A DNA stretch of 64,000 bases from the NCBI GenBank assembly GCA_028456385.1, contig JALNQF010000102.1, positions 103,183-167,182 on the forward strand, given 5' to 3'. The translations under genes and the position numbers were made by a program. The notes below the pieces were generated by a model. It ran no database searches, was not told the DNA's origin, and saw only the letters and a list, made by a program, of their open reading frames with translations. Of this stretch, positions 29,932-42,666 are shown in pieces (position 1 is the stretch's first letter; each line of letters starts with the position of its first letter). This DNA is from Ophiosphaerella korrae. Taxonomy: Eukaryota; Ascomycota; Dothideomycetes; Pleosporales; Phaeosphaeriaceae.

Positions 29932-30351
29932 TGTAATAGAAGGAATTAAGATAGAACTAATTAATCCTAACTTAGGTGCTAATAAAGTATAAGATAAGTA
30001 GAGTAATAACTTTAATTAAGAAACTATACATAACTAAGACACCTAAGGTAATCTATAATCTATAGACTCTTAGTATTAATAGATTATAGATTAAAACAAT
30101 CTATAATCTACTAGTCTTAGTAACTATAGACTATAGATTATATTAAGTATATAGTTAGTAGAATATGTATTATTAGGATAGTATTAGTAATTTAATCCTT
30201 TAACTATAGAACGCTAGTACAAGATAGTTATAAAATATCTTCTACTATTTATAGTTATTATAGATCCTAATACAAGCTTTTGTTATTACCTTATAATCTA
30301 CTAACCTCTCCTAAAATAGGCCCTATAGTTAATAGTAAGAGGCCTATTATA
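29932..30351 (+). repeat. 3' LTR of element A (420 bp)
   Basis: Starts TGTAATAGAAGG, preceded by a purine-rich stretch ending GTTATAGG, and ends CTATTATA before the target duplication TAAG. Same length as the 5' LTR. Confidence 0.92.
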
Positions 30352-30355
30352 TAAG

Positions 30356-33300
30356 TAAGTAATTAACTTTAACGTCTTATTATAAAATCTTCTCTCTTTT
30401 ACTATTATTTTCCTTCCTTTTTACTCTACTCCTACCCCTCTATCTATAATATACTAGCTACTCCTTTAACTTTATCTCTTGTCTAATTACCTTTTATAAG
30501 GTATTTTTTTTAAACCTAGTTACTTACGCTAGAAGAGTTAGAAACCCCCTACTAATAGTACCTAAATTCTCTATTCTAGGTTCTATCTAGCCTATCTATA
30601 GCTTTAGAACTTGCTAAAGCTATTACTAGATAATTTACTTCTAGACTTCTACCTACAATAGATTTATAAGTAAGACTCTTCTCTCTTTCTTTTAAGCTTA
30701 TCTCTTTATCTTAACTTCTTTTTCTACTAGCTATAATTAAAGGAGGTATACTCTCTACTTTCTTATAGTATAGTCTAGCGCCTTTAGTACCTAATAAGCC
30801 TTAGAATCTCTACTCTCTTCTTTATTTAGTCTAGATTACTAAGATATAGGCGCGCCTATAATATATAATTTTATATATATAACCTAGTAGAAAGTAGACT
30901 ATATAGTTATTATACAACTATCTTAGGTTAAATAGCTTTACCTTTTATACTCTATTTCTTTAGTTAAAAGTACTTTACTAATCTACTTTATTATCTTATA
31001 TTATACTTTAATAAGATTTCTTAAGGATAATATAGTTAATTATTATATAAAGTACTAATTCTATCTAAGTAGTCTTAAGATACTCTACTTCTTATAGCTT
31101 ATTAACTATAGAAGTAATATTAAAATATAATAATACCTAGCTATCTATACTACTTACTTAGGTTTTAAGAGCTTTTAGGCGCTTATAGCTACTAAAGCTA
31201 ATCTTCTTACTTAATTTAAGTTAAGCTACTATAGTTAAAAAGTAGACCTCGCTACTTACTATATAGCTATTATAGTATTATAAGGTTCTATTAATTTCTT
31301 ATTTACTCTAGACTTACTAATAGTATTTATTATACCTTTATCTTTTTCCCTTTTAAGAAAGCGAATACGTAGTTCTTATACTACTATCTTAGCCCTAATA
31401 TACTAATACTACGCCTAGCTCCTTAGTTAAGTACGCTAGACTAATCTTTTACTCTATTATTACATCTCTACCCTTAGCTCTAGTTCTTTAGTAGTAATAT
31501 AGCTATTTACTAAGAAGCTAATACCCAGGATCTAGTAGCTAATAGCTTAGAGATAGTATAGAGTACACTATAAGAAGTAAAAAAAGACTTATAAGTTAAT
31601 TATACGTTATCTAGTACTAAAACTATCTAATAAAAAGAGGGTAAGTTAGAGATTAAAGAAGAAACTAGCTATTAGTAACTCTAATTAAGAATATAAGCCC
31701 TTAAACTACTAAATAATATAGACGACTAGGTTGTAACTATTTACTAGTTAATCTCTAGCTAGGGCTAAGCTAACTCTTAATAGAACGAGACTATCTACGC
31801 TACTTAAAAAAGCGCTATTATCTTCTTAGAAATACTAGCGCCTATAGTCTTTAACTTTATTTGTCCTTTTTATAAATTAGTAATATACTACTTACTATAC
31901 TTATACTAACTATTTCTATAATAGATATAGTATTTATACTACTTCTTCTTACTTAAAGTAGTATTAGTAGTAATATATAAAGTAAGAGTCTATTTATAAA
32001 GAGTACTACTTTTATAGAAGTTATTACTACTTAAAAAAGTTACTAGCTTACTACTTTAATATAACCTCCTCTTATAGTACTCTTTTATTTACTACTTTAT
32101 TACTTATAAAGATAGTTTTATACGTTTATAAAGCTTTTAAGCTTAAGCCTAAGTTAAAAGTAAAGTTAGTACCTAGAGCTAAACTACTTACTATAACTAA
32201 GATAGTAGAGTATAGTTATTTAGAAGTTAACTCTAAAGCTAGTAGTAAGTAGTTTAATATTAAAGATAAGTTAATAATACTAAATTAGAATATATTACTA
32301 CCTAATCTATATAAAGCTATAAGCACTTTATATTTAGTAGGCCTTAGTACTTACTACTTGTTATAAGCTAATAGAATTAAACTAATTTATAAGTAGTAGA
32401 TATAGTTAGTAGCTTTAGTAGTACCTTAAAGTTAGAGAAGCTAGAGTATTACTAGTCTAGCTAGTAATTACTTATTAGAAAAGAGATAGACTATATTATA
32501 GGCGTTATAAAAAGAAATTTAGCTCTAAATAAGCTATTTAATAGAAGTAGCCTAAGTAAGTATATAAGTTAAGTAAGGTACTAATTTACTAATTTGTAAT
32601 AGACTTTCCTTTAATCTTAGAGAGTAATATAGCTAAAGAGTACTATAGAATAATAAAAGCTAAGCTTAGTAATAGAGTGTTAGAGTATTAAAAGAGTAGT
32701 TACTATATAGTTACTAGTACTAAACAAGACTATATTAGATAATATAGTAATATTAATACTACTAGTATATATACTTTCTCTAAAGAGAGTATAGTAAGTA
32801 TTTATTATAGTAAGTAATATTCTAGTACTAGTAAAGTAGTCTAATATTAATATTCTATAAAGAGCTATTATTAGTAGAAGACTAACTAATCTTTAATGTA
32901 ATAAGTAAGTTACTATTAATATATAAACAAATACACTATTTATCTAATACGATTATCTCTTTAGTAGAAGTATCTAATATTACTTCTAAACTAAAGCTAA
33001 AAGACTCTTATTTAGTAAAGTAGTAAAGGCTATTAAATTAATAAGTAAAGAGCCTAATATATAATTATATCCCTATGCCTATACTAATAACTCTATAGAT
33101 ATATAGCCTAGATTACTATTTAGTAGTTAATAATAAACCTAGTCCTAGCCCTTTTAATAATAGTAGCTAAGGTAGTAATATTAGAAGCTTAGTCCTATCT
33201 TAAAATAACTTTAAGGAAGAATATAGTAATAGTAGTATACGTACTTAAAGGATAGTTAAGTAGCTTTCTTATTTCTTAAAATAATTTTACTCTTTTAAAG

Positions 33301-33490
33301 AAATAGAAAACAATTAATATATTAGTCTAGACTTAGATAGGCTTAAAAAGAGTAGAAGAAGTAGTAGTAGTAAAGTTAGGTAGTACTATAATAATAGAGC
33401 TAATTAACTTATATCTTATAAACTTATAGTAAAAACTTCCTAATAATATAAACGTACTATACCTTTTACCTAAAAGAGGCACTATACTCT
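30356..33490. other. Unassigned RIP-mutated AT-rich stretch between elements A and F1
   Basis: About 3.1 kb with no similarity to the chromovirus family that I can see. A plus-strand stretch around 32400-32700 translates to relatively long Leu/Lys-rich segments (SLKLEKLEYY, LIRKEIDYIIGVIKRNLAL), suggesting an ancient coding region of unknown type. No LTR or terminal repeat found. Confidence 0.5.
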
Positions 33491-33495
33491 ATTAC

Positions 33496-33967
33496 TATTA
33501 GATTTAAAGGAAGTTATAGTAGTTTAATAAAAAGGCTTTTTCGTAATAGCTATATAAGGGCCCTATTAGAGAGGGATACTAAGGCTTTTAGAAAAGCTCT
33601 TTTTTAGATTAATTACTTATAACTTAATAGTACTAGGTATAAACTAAGTAGATTAATCCTACTATCTATCTCTAGCCCTACGCTCTATCTATATATCTAC
33701 AATACAGTAGTCTTAGCTAGGTCTCTTAAGATAGTAGTAAGCTAGATCCTTAATACTCCTTCTATTAAGGTGCTAGTTTCTTTATTATATTAGTTGTACT
33801 AACGTAGTCTATCTTCTTATATATAAGATTCTTTATTTAATTCCTTTATTTATAAAGGTTAAGGCTATAATCCTTTTAGCTATAGTAAAGTTAGTAGCTT
33901 AGCGTTTGTATATATAATCGCGCATCTAATTACGTATCGAGTATCTAATTGTATAACTTATCTAACA
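33496..33967 (+). mobile_element. Solo LTR F1 (472 bp)
   Basis: Begins TATTAGAT and ends ATCTAACA (TGTTAGAT..ATCTAACA before RIP), with the perfect 5-bp duplication ATTAC on both sides (33491-33495 and 33968-33972). No internal region is present. The sequence matches F2 over most of its length but is more heavily RIP-mutated and lacks about 100 bp. Confidence 0.9.
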
Positions 33968-33972
33968 ATTAC

Positions 33973-34783
33973 AAACTACTCTTAAGTAGTAAGACTAGAG
34001 TATAATACTTATAAAGATATAGTAATAAGTAACCTTATCTTAATTATAACTATTATCTACTCTTAGAATAGATATTATAGCTTAGTTTTACTCTCTATAA
34101 ATATTTTCTCTAGAAATAAAGGCTAGAGATAAGACTAATATTAATTATAGTTCTAGCACTAATATATCTTATTAACTAACTAATCTTATACTCTACTTTA
34201 TACTAAAAGGCTCTATAATTATAACTACGACTATCTATAACTATAATATAAAATAGTCTTTTAACTTAGTAGCTCTAAGTTATAACTTTCTTAGTAAAAA
34301 TAGTAAAGTTATTTATATAACCTAGTTATTACTAGATTTATAGATATTACTAAGATTCTAGTATAATAATAATAACCTAGGCCTATCTACTTATAGAAAC
34401 TTAAATATAGACTAGATAAGCTATTCTTATACTAATACTACTAACTAAGAATTAGACTATTTAGAAAACAACTTAGATAAAGAAAGTAAGAATAAAAAAA
34501 AGATATAGAAAGTATAGCTAATAAACGTATAAGTAGTAGCTAGAGTTAAATAATATATAGTTACTTTCTTATAAAAATAAGTAAAGTATAAAGTAAGAGT
34601 AGATTTTTAATTACTTTTTAAAGTAGTCTTTAGGTATAGTAAAATAATACTATACTATTTTATATAAGAAAGGCTTATAAGATTATTAAAATCTTTAATC
34701 TAGATAGCCTTAAGCTATTTTACTTTATTTAGCTAGTTAATATCTTAGACTAGATTTTAAAGTAAGTAACTACTTGTTATAGT
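33973..34783. other. Unassigned AT-rich stretch between F1 and element B
   Basis: RIP-mutated, probably the continuation of the 30356-33490 sequence into which F1 inserted. No readable domains. Confidence 0.5.
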
Positions 34784-35203
34784 AGTAATAGAAGAACTAT
34801 AGATAGAACTAATTAGTCCTATAATAAATAACTTAGACTTATATAACCTCAAGGGATACAAACCTAACTAGGAGGCTATATATAATTAGGACACCTAGGG
34901 TAATCTATAATCTATAGACTCTTAGTAGAAGTAGATTATAGATTAAGATAATCTATAATCTATTAGTCTTAGTAAATATAGATTATAGATTACTACAAGT
35001 ATATAGTTAGTAGTAATGCGTATTATTAGGATAGTATTAGTAATTCAATCCTCTAACTATAGAACGCTAGTACAAGATAGTTACAAAATATCCCTTACTA
35101 TTTATAGTTATTATAGATCCCCTTATAAGCTTTTATTATTACCTCTTAATCTACTAACTCCCCTAGATAGGTACCTATAGTTGACGATAGGAGGCCTATT
35201 ATA
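34784..35203 (+). repeat. 5' LTR of element B
   Basis: 420 bp, starting AGTAATAGAAG and ending CCTATTATA, followed by the PBS region CCTTGCTAATTTAG. This is less mutated than in A and C, where G reads A. Confidence 0.87.
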
Positions 35204-38200
35204 CCTTGCTAATTTAGTTATTACAAGAAGCGAAGCGTAAGTAGTACACAGTCTAGCTAATACAATAGTAGAAAGTTTAACTAAAATAAGCAAAGTCCCT
35301 AGGAGTAGTTACGAGTCTAATAGTACTATATAGGAAACAATTAAGGATTAGATTAACAACTTAATCTTAGACAAGGAAGATATAAAGATAGTAATTAATA
35401 CTTTAGAAATATAGAACAAGGAGCTTTAAGACTATACATAATAAAATAAAGTATAAATTAAAGCTATTATTAAAGGATAAAACTAAATAGAGATAATTAT
35501 ATAATGCCTAGAGATAAGTATAACAAAGAAACTACTAAAGATACCTATTCTTAAGAAGTTTAATAAAACAAAGAAGAAACTAAAACCCTTTATAGCTTTA
35601 GTACAACTCTAGATAGATGTATAAGTACTATACTTTAATATAGAAGAAAAGAAGGTAATATATATTAGGTTGTACCTTAAAGAAGACGCAATAAGATAGT
35701 ACAAACCTTACTAGACTAACTACATAATATATTTACTAATAACCTAGAAAGACAAGACTAGAGCTATTTTTAGAAGTTATAAATACTTTACTAAACAAAT
35801 AAGAGTAGTATTTAAGGATATAGATATTACCTAATAAGCTAAAGAATAGCTAGAAAAGCTTATATAAAGTTAGAGTATTCTAAAGTACGTATTATAGTTT
35901 AAATAACTATTATAGAATACTAAATAGAATAAGTTAGCCTTAATGTTATAATTTAAGTAAGGACTAAACTCTAAAATCTAATATAAGATAATATATATAG
36001 AGAAACTACAAATACTAAAAGCCCTAAAGTAATAGGTAATTTAAATTAATAATAATCTTTAAGAATAGAAGAAGAATAAATATAGAGGTTATACTTAGAA
36101 CTACGACAAGGGAGACCCTATAGTCCTTAACGTAAATAAAGATAAGAAAAAGAAGAAGAACAAAGACTTTACGTACTTTAACTATAGTAAGAAAGGCTAC
36201 TATACAAAAGATTACTAATTATAAAAGAAGAAAGATATAGTATACTATAAATATAGAAAACTAAGATACTTTGCAAAAGACTATAGAAGTAAAGACCTAA
36301 AGAAAGAAACCTAGTTAAAGATAACTAAAAAGAAGAAAGAAGCACTATAAGTATAAGCTAAACCTTAAGAGAAAGTAGCTAGGAGTAAAGAAGTATAATA
36401 CGTAATACTCTATTAGACCTTTTGTTATAATAACAACTACTATATATACCTTTCTAGTAAATAAGGAGTAGTATAGTTTCTATAAAAATAGAGATATAGA
36501 GTAGCTATAATAAAAGAAAGAATAAAAGCGTAACTAAAAGAGATAGTATATGTAATAGACCTACTAATAGAAGATTTAGAAGAGGAAGAGCCCCTAGTAC
36601 TATTAATCTAGGCTAAAGAACTAGTACTAGATAAAGAGACTACTATAACTACTTCTAAAGGACTATAAAGAAGTAAGAAATAAGTTAGTATAAGAGATAT
36701 AGAGTATACCTAGCTAATAATATATAGTTATAATAGCTATATAATAAGTAATATAAAGAAATAAAATAAAGAATAGAAGTTTATTTAGAAATACTTACTA
36801 GTTATAAGTATAGAGGAAGCGTACAAAGACTAGAAAGAACGTAATCCTAAAAAAATAAAGTTTATACTATTTTAAGAATAGATAAAGTAATATATAGTTA
36901 TAGTAAGAAGAATACCTATATAAAGAGAGAAGTAATACCTTATAAAAAGAACGTAATAGATTAATAAAGCCTATATACTAAGAGTACTAGTAGTATACTA
37001 TATCCTAATAATAAACATACCTAGTAAAGACAAATACTAGGAAGAAGATAATAAGATAATAGATCTAGAACATCTAGTATACTTTAAAGTATTATAGATA
37101 TTATACCTAGATAAGAATTGTATTATATATAGAAACTCTAAAGCAAATAATAATATATAGCCTATAAGAAGGAGAGGCTATAACTATATAAGAGTAATTC
37201 TAGTAGAAAATATCTAAGGATAAGAAATAATTATAGAAGATAGATACGTAGTAGTAAGGCCTATACCTAAACTATCTAAGAAATACGTCTAAGGAGGACT
37301 ATAGTATAAATATACAAATAATAAATATCTAAAATATAAAGAATATAAACTTAAAGTAAGGCTATAGCCCTAGAAAAATAAATAATTTATAAAGTTGCCT
37401 AAGTAAAAAAGGCTAGAAGGCGTAAGAGGCCTATATATTACAAAAATAGGTATATACTAAGGAAGGAAAGTATAATTAATAATTAATAGTAGAGCTATAA
37501 GAAACTTTATATTAAAGAAGTTTATAGAAATATAAGGAATAAAATATATAATAAAGAAATACCCTTAATAACTAAGTACGATTAAAAGAAAACTATTCTA
37601 GGAACCTATATAGTTTAAGATAGTACCTTTAACACTAAGGTTAGAAGAACTAGAAATTAAGAATATAGTTATAGATATAACAACAATTAATAATAAACAA
37701 GATATAATATTAGGTATACTATAGTTATAGATAACTAACCTATATATTAATTAGAGAATAGGAAAAATTAACTACTATAGAATAAATATATTAAAGGCTA
37801 ATATAAGCACCTACAAAAGAGAATTTCTTAAAGAATATAAGAAATAGGAAAAATAGCTTATAGAGCTAGAAGATTATCTTCTAGAATATTAACTATAAGA
37901 CTTAGCGATAGAAATCGAGAAAGATAAAGACGTAGGATAGAGCCTAGTCTACTAAAAAATAGAAGAAGAATCTAAGATTAAATAAATATTTATCTAGAAC
38001 GCAATAAAAAAGAGATAGATAAGAGAGTCTAAATCTTTAGTAGTATATAGACTTATATTTATAGATAAGAAAGAGATAAGTAATAAAAGGCTCTACGTAG
38101 ATTTTAGAAAAACTAATATAATTATAAACAAGAACTAATACCTACTACTATAAATAGATAGAATATAAGATAAACTACAAAGAGTAAAAATCTTTATAAA

Positions 38201-40999
38201 ACTAGATATCTAGAATATATACTACTAGATTAGAATTAAAAAAGGAGATAAATAGAAAATAGTATTTAGAACATAATATAGACTATATAAGTATTTAGTT
38301 ATACTATTTAGTTTAATAAACGCACTAGTAGTATTCTAAGAACGAATTAATATAGTACTAAGAGAGTACTTAGATATATTTATATTTATATACTTAGACA
38401 ATATCTTTATATTCTTAGAAATAGAGAAAGAATATATACAATACGTGTACAAAGTACTAGAAAAACTAGTAGAAAATAAATTATTTCTTAAAATAAGAAA
38501 ATACAAATTCTATATAAAGGAAATAGATTTCCTTAGATTTATTATTAAACTAGGAAAAATTAAGATTAACTTAGAAAAGATTAGATTAATTAACAAATAG
38601 CTAATACTAAAAAACCTAAAGGAAGTACAATAATTTTATAGGCTAGCTAACTTCTATAGAAAGCTAATAGTAGGATAGTCTAAAGATATAGAACTAATAA
38701 CAAGACTTATAAAGAAAGATATACTATTTAAATAGATAAAGGAGTACGAAAAAGTATTTAACAAGATTAAAAAGAAGTTTATAGAGAACTTAGTTATTAG
38801 AATATATAACTTAGACTTACTAGTAATAGTAAAAATAGATGCATCTAATTTAGTCTATAGAATAGTACTAATACAAGAAGATCTAGAGACTAAAAAAGAA
38901 TACTTAGTTAAATACTTCTCTAAAAAGATAAAAATAGTAGAACTTAATTACTTAATCTATAATAAAGAGATGCTAGTAATCTACAAAGTATTTAAGTAAT
39001 AGAGAGTATATCTATAAAGAGTAAAATACTAAACAAAGGTCTATATAGACTATAAGAATCTTATAGGATTTATAATAAACAAAGAACTATCGCAATAATA
39101 TATAAGATAGTAGGAATTCCTATTAATATTTAATATAGAAATTATATATACAAAAGGGAAAGATAATTAGTTTATAGACGCCTTTAGTAGAAGACTAGAT
39201 TTACAAGAAGAAGTAAATACTACTAGTATAGTTCTAGTTAAGAACGAGGAAGGATACTTAGTCCTAAATATACCTAAGATAGCTATAATACTTAAAAGAA
39301 TAAGTAGCGAGCTAGATAAATAGATTTAGAAAATAACGCAAGAAGTATCTAAAGAAATATAGAAACTAGAAATCTAAGAAAGATTTGTATAGGCCTATAG
39401 AAGAATATATATCCTAAGAAAAATTTAGAGAGAATTTATACGACAATTTTATAAATTACTAGTATATAGTTACTAAGGAATTAAAAAAATATTAGATAGA
39501 CTACTACAAGACTACTATATCCTAAAAGCAAGATAATTAGTAATAGAAGTACTACGAAACTACATAGAATATTAGAGAAATAAATATAGTAGATATATAC
39601 TATATAAGATACTATAACTAGTAAAAGTACTAGAATAACTATAAAGAGTTATTATAATAGACTTTATTATAAAGCTACCTAAGTCTAAAGACTTAATATT
39701 AGGAGTTAAGTATAATAGAATCTTAATAATAGTAGATAAACTTATAAAGTACTTATACTTTAGACTATATAAAGAGAAAAGTAAGATAGAGGTTACTATA
39801 TACTAGGTTCTAGGAACTATAATTAGCTAATATAGGCTACTAGATAAGATTATTATAGATAGAGACGTATAATTTATATTAAAACTATAAGGAATAATAA
39901 TAGCGTAATTAGGAATATAGTATATAATGTCTATAGTATACTATCTATAAATAGATAGATAGTTAGAATAAATAAATTAGATAGTAGAATAGTACTTAAG
40001 ATACTACCTTAACTATAACTAGAATAATTAGGTATAGTTACTACCTATAGTATAGTTAGTATATAATAGCGTAAAGAATATAGTAATAAGAGTATTACTT
40101 TTCTTTATAAACTATAGATTTAAACCTAATATATATTAAATACTAAGAAATTAGATATCTTAGTCCTTAAGAAGAGAAAACTTTACTAATAGACTTAAAG
40201 ATATATACAATTAATTAAGACAAGATATAGAATTCCTATACAACTATATAGCTAAGTACTACAATTAAAAGTATAAAGAAGGACCTTAATTTAGAAAGAG
40301 AGAAAAAGTATAGTTAGTATAGAAAAATATTAAAAGTAAGTAACTAAGTTTAAAATTAGACTATATTAAGATAGGACTATATAAAGTAGAGAAAGAAGTT
40401 ATACTAGTTATATTTAAATTAAAGCTACTAAACAAGATAAAGATATATCTAATATTTTACGTAGCTCTACTAGAATAAGTACTATAAGAAGTAGAACTAC
40501 TAGTGTATAAAGTAGACACGTATAGAGAATAAGAAGAATAGGAAGTTAAGAAAATCCTATAGTACTAGTTCTATAATAGAAGAAACTACTACTTAGTAGA
40601 ATAGATAGGTATAGATAAAAAAGGACAACTATAGGAAAAAATATAGGAACTAGAAGATAACTTTAACTACCTTAAGAAACTAGAGGACTTCTAAAGCTAA
40701 AACCTTCTAGAATACCTAGTAGTAAACTAAGAGAACTAATATTACTACTACTAGATAGAGAGACAATAAAATTACTTAATATAGGATCTACTATAACAAT
40801 AAACACTTTATCTAAGTCTAGCTTAGCTTTTAGAGCTACTAACTATTTAGCTAATTTCTTATTATTTAGCGCTTTTATCTTATAAAGATAAGAGAGATAA
40901 GCTTAATTTTCTACTAGCTTACTCTACGTAAGCTCTTAGATCTACTTACGTTTAGCTTTAGCCTCTACGATTTAAGATAGTAATTTCTCTTAAGTCTAG

Positions 41000-41458
41000 T
41001 TAATAGCTCTTCCTATTATTATTAAGCTTAGACGCAAGAATAAGTATAATAAATATATACTTAGAGAGAGAGATACTAGATACGTTATAAGAACTACGTA
41101 TATTTGTATAAATATATACCTTATAAGCCTTACTATTGTTTATAGAAATAATATAAGGAAGAGATTTAAGGTTAGATTTAGGAGAAGTATAATAGGAATA
41201 AGAGAATATCTTAATACTATTGCGCAACACGTAATTAGTAAGAAGGTAGTAACAACGTATAGATAAAATAACTATAGGGAATAATAAAGAACTATAAATT
41301 AACAAAGAAAGTAGATTAATAACCTTAGCTCTAGAATAGATAAACAAGGACCTATCTAAAAAAAGAGATAGTATTATAGTAGTAATAAAAGAACTATAGA
41401 TAGAACTAATTAGTCTTATAATAAATAACTTAGACTTATATAACCTTAAGAGATACAA
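41000..41458 (-). other. Antisense open frame of element B, 152 codons
   Basis: A stop-free minus-strand frame starts at ATG 41458 inside the 3' LTR and ends at 41000 in the spacer between chromodomain and LTR. The N-terminal half is hydrophobic (LLRLYKSKLFIIRLISSI, ITTIILSLFLD), perhaps membrane-spanning; the C-terminal half is the part shared with A, D and E (INNSKAYKVYIYTN, ISLSKYIFIILILASKLN). No known domain. It is by far the longest open frame in 42 kb of RIP-riddled DNA. It has no Trp and no Gln codons, which partly explains why RIP did not close it. Confidence 0.6.
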
Positions 41459-41800
41459 ACCTAACTAGGAGGCTATATATAATTAGGATACCTAGGGTAA
41501 TCTATAATCTATAGACTCTTAGTAGAAGTAGATTATAGATTAAGATAATCTATAATCTATTAGTCTTAGTAAATATAGATTATAGATTACTACAAGTATA
41601 TAGTTAGTAGCGATGCGCATTATTAGGATAGTATTAGTAATTTAATCCTCTAACTATAGAACGCTAGTACAAGATAGTTATAAAATATCTTCTACTATTT
41701 ATAGTTATTATAGATCTCCTTATAAGCTTTTGTTATTACCTCTTAATCTACTAACTCTTCTAGATAGGTACTTATAGTTAATAATAGGAGGCCTATTATA
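41381..41800 (+). repeat. 3' LTR of element B
   Basis: 420 bp, starting AGTAATAAAAG after GATAGTATTATAGT and ending CCTATTATA before CTACT. Differences from the 5' LTR are transitions. Confidence 0.87.
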
Positions 41801-42225
41801 CTACTAAATAAACTTAACTATTATAAATTTAGTATTACTCTTTTTACTATTACTATAGTAACTATATAAAGATACTAAAAACTAGAACTAAGTTCTCTTA
41901 CTACTATAATAAGCTATCTAGCTAATATTTTTACTAGTACCCTTATCTTAGCGTTACTATCTTTATTCTTATACTATTAAATTTAGCGTGTGTATAGATA
42001 GTAGAAAGGTTAAGAGAATTAAGAATATTACGTAGATAGTAAGAAGAGTGTTTTAATATTAAGTAAGTAAGGATTTAGCTAGTTTTAAGCTATAAGAGTA
42101 TAAGTACTTCTACTTTATAGTTTAACTTATTATTTTAAGTATTATTATTATATATTACTAGATAAGTAGTAGCTATAAAGGCTTAAGTATAGTAGTAAGA
42201 GTTTAAGGTACTTAACTAGGCTACG
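41801..42225. other. Unassigned AT-rich stretch between B and C
   Basis: RIP-mutated, no recognisable content. Confidence 0.5.
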
Positions 42226-42666
42226 TATAATAGGTTACCTATTATTAACTATAGTAGCCCTTCTATAGTATATTAGTAGATTAGAAAGTAATAATAAAAG
42301 CTTATATAGTAATTAGTAAGAACTATAAATAATAGTTAATTTATATATATAATATTAAGTATTAGCGTTCTAGGTTAGAGATTATATTACTAATACTATC
42401 CTAATAATACGTATTACTATTACTATATACTTAGTACCTTCTTAGTACTTTATAGCTTTATATTTACTAAGATTATAAATTTACAAAGTTAGCTTTATAA
42501 CTTTATATTTACTAAGATTATAAATTTATAAAGTTGTTACGTATCTCTATTATAGTTAGTTTTCTAATTAAGTTTATTATCTTATAAGTTATTATCCTAC
42601 TTATCCTATACTTTATTAGTAACTAAGCTAGGACTAATTAGTTTTATCTTAATTTCTCTTGTTATA
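42226..42666 (-). repeat. Left (3') LTR of element C, 441 bp with internal duplication
   Basis: Contains two copies of TATTTACTAAGATTATAAAT about 40 bp apart in the middle, absent from the right LTR. Ends TATAATAG (left) and CTTGTTATA (right). Confidence 0.8.

Larger units (their letters stand above)
23332..30351 (+). mobile_element. Element A: complete Ty3/Gypsy chromovirus, RIP-inactivated (7.02 kb)
   Basis: Two 420-bp LTRs bound a 6.18-kb interior, all flanked by the 4-bp duplication TAAG (23328-23331 and 30352-30355). Domain remains on the plus strand, in order: two CCHC zinc knuckles with Cys turned to Tyr (about 24721-24840), protease motif with the catalytic DSG turned to NSR (about 26035-26050), reverse transcriptase with YLDN for YLDD (26945-26956), RNase H, integrase with its first Asp in IIIDFIIKLP (about 28210), and a C-terminal chromodomain (about 29070-29230). 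Every frame is full of TAG/TAA from CAR and TGG. A complete but dead copy. Confidence 0.93.
34784..41800 (+). mobile_element. Element B: complete Ty3/Gypsy chromovirus, RIP-inactivated (7.02 kb)
   Basis: Same family and orientation as A: 420-bp LTRs, two zinc knuckles (about 36170-36300), protease motif (about 37485), RT YLDN (about 38390-38402), integrase first Asp (about 39660), chromodomain (about 40520-40690). The first 130 bp of the LTR differ from A by more than transitions, so B is a subfamily. No clean target duplication: the flanks read TAGT on the left and CTAC on the right. Confidence 0.9.

Noticed and set aside
34780..41805. Target-site duplication for element B
   Set aside because: The flanks TAGT and CTAC do not match in any register I tried.
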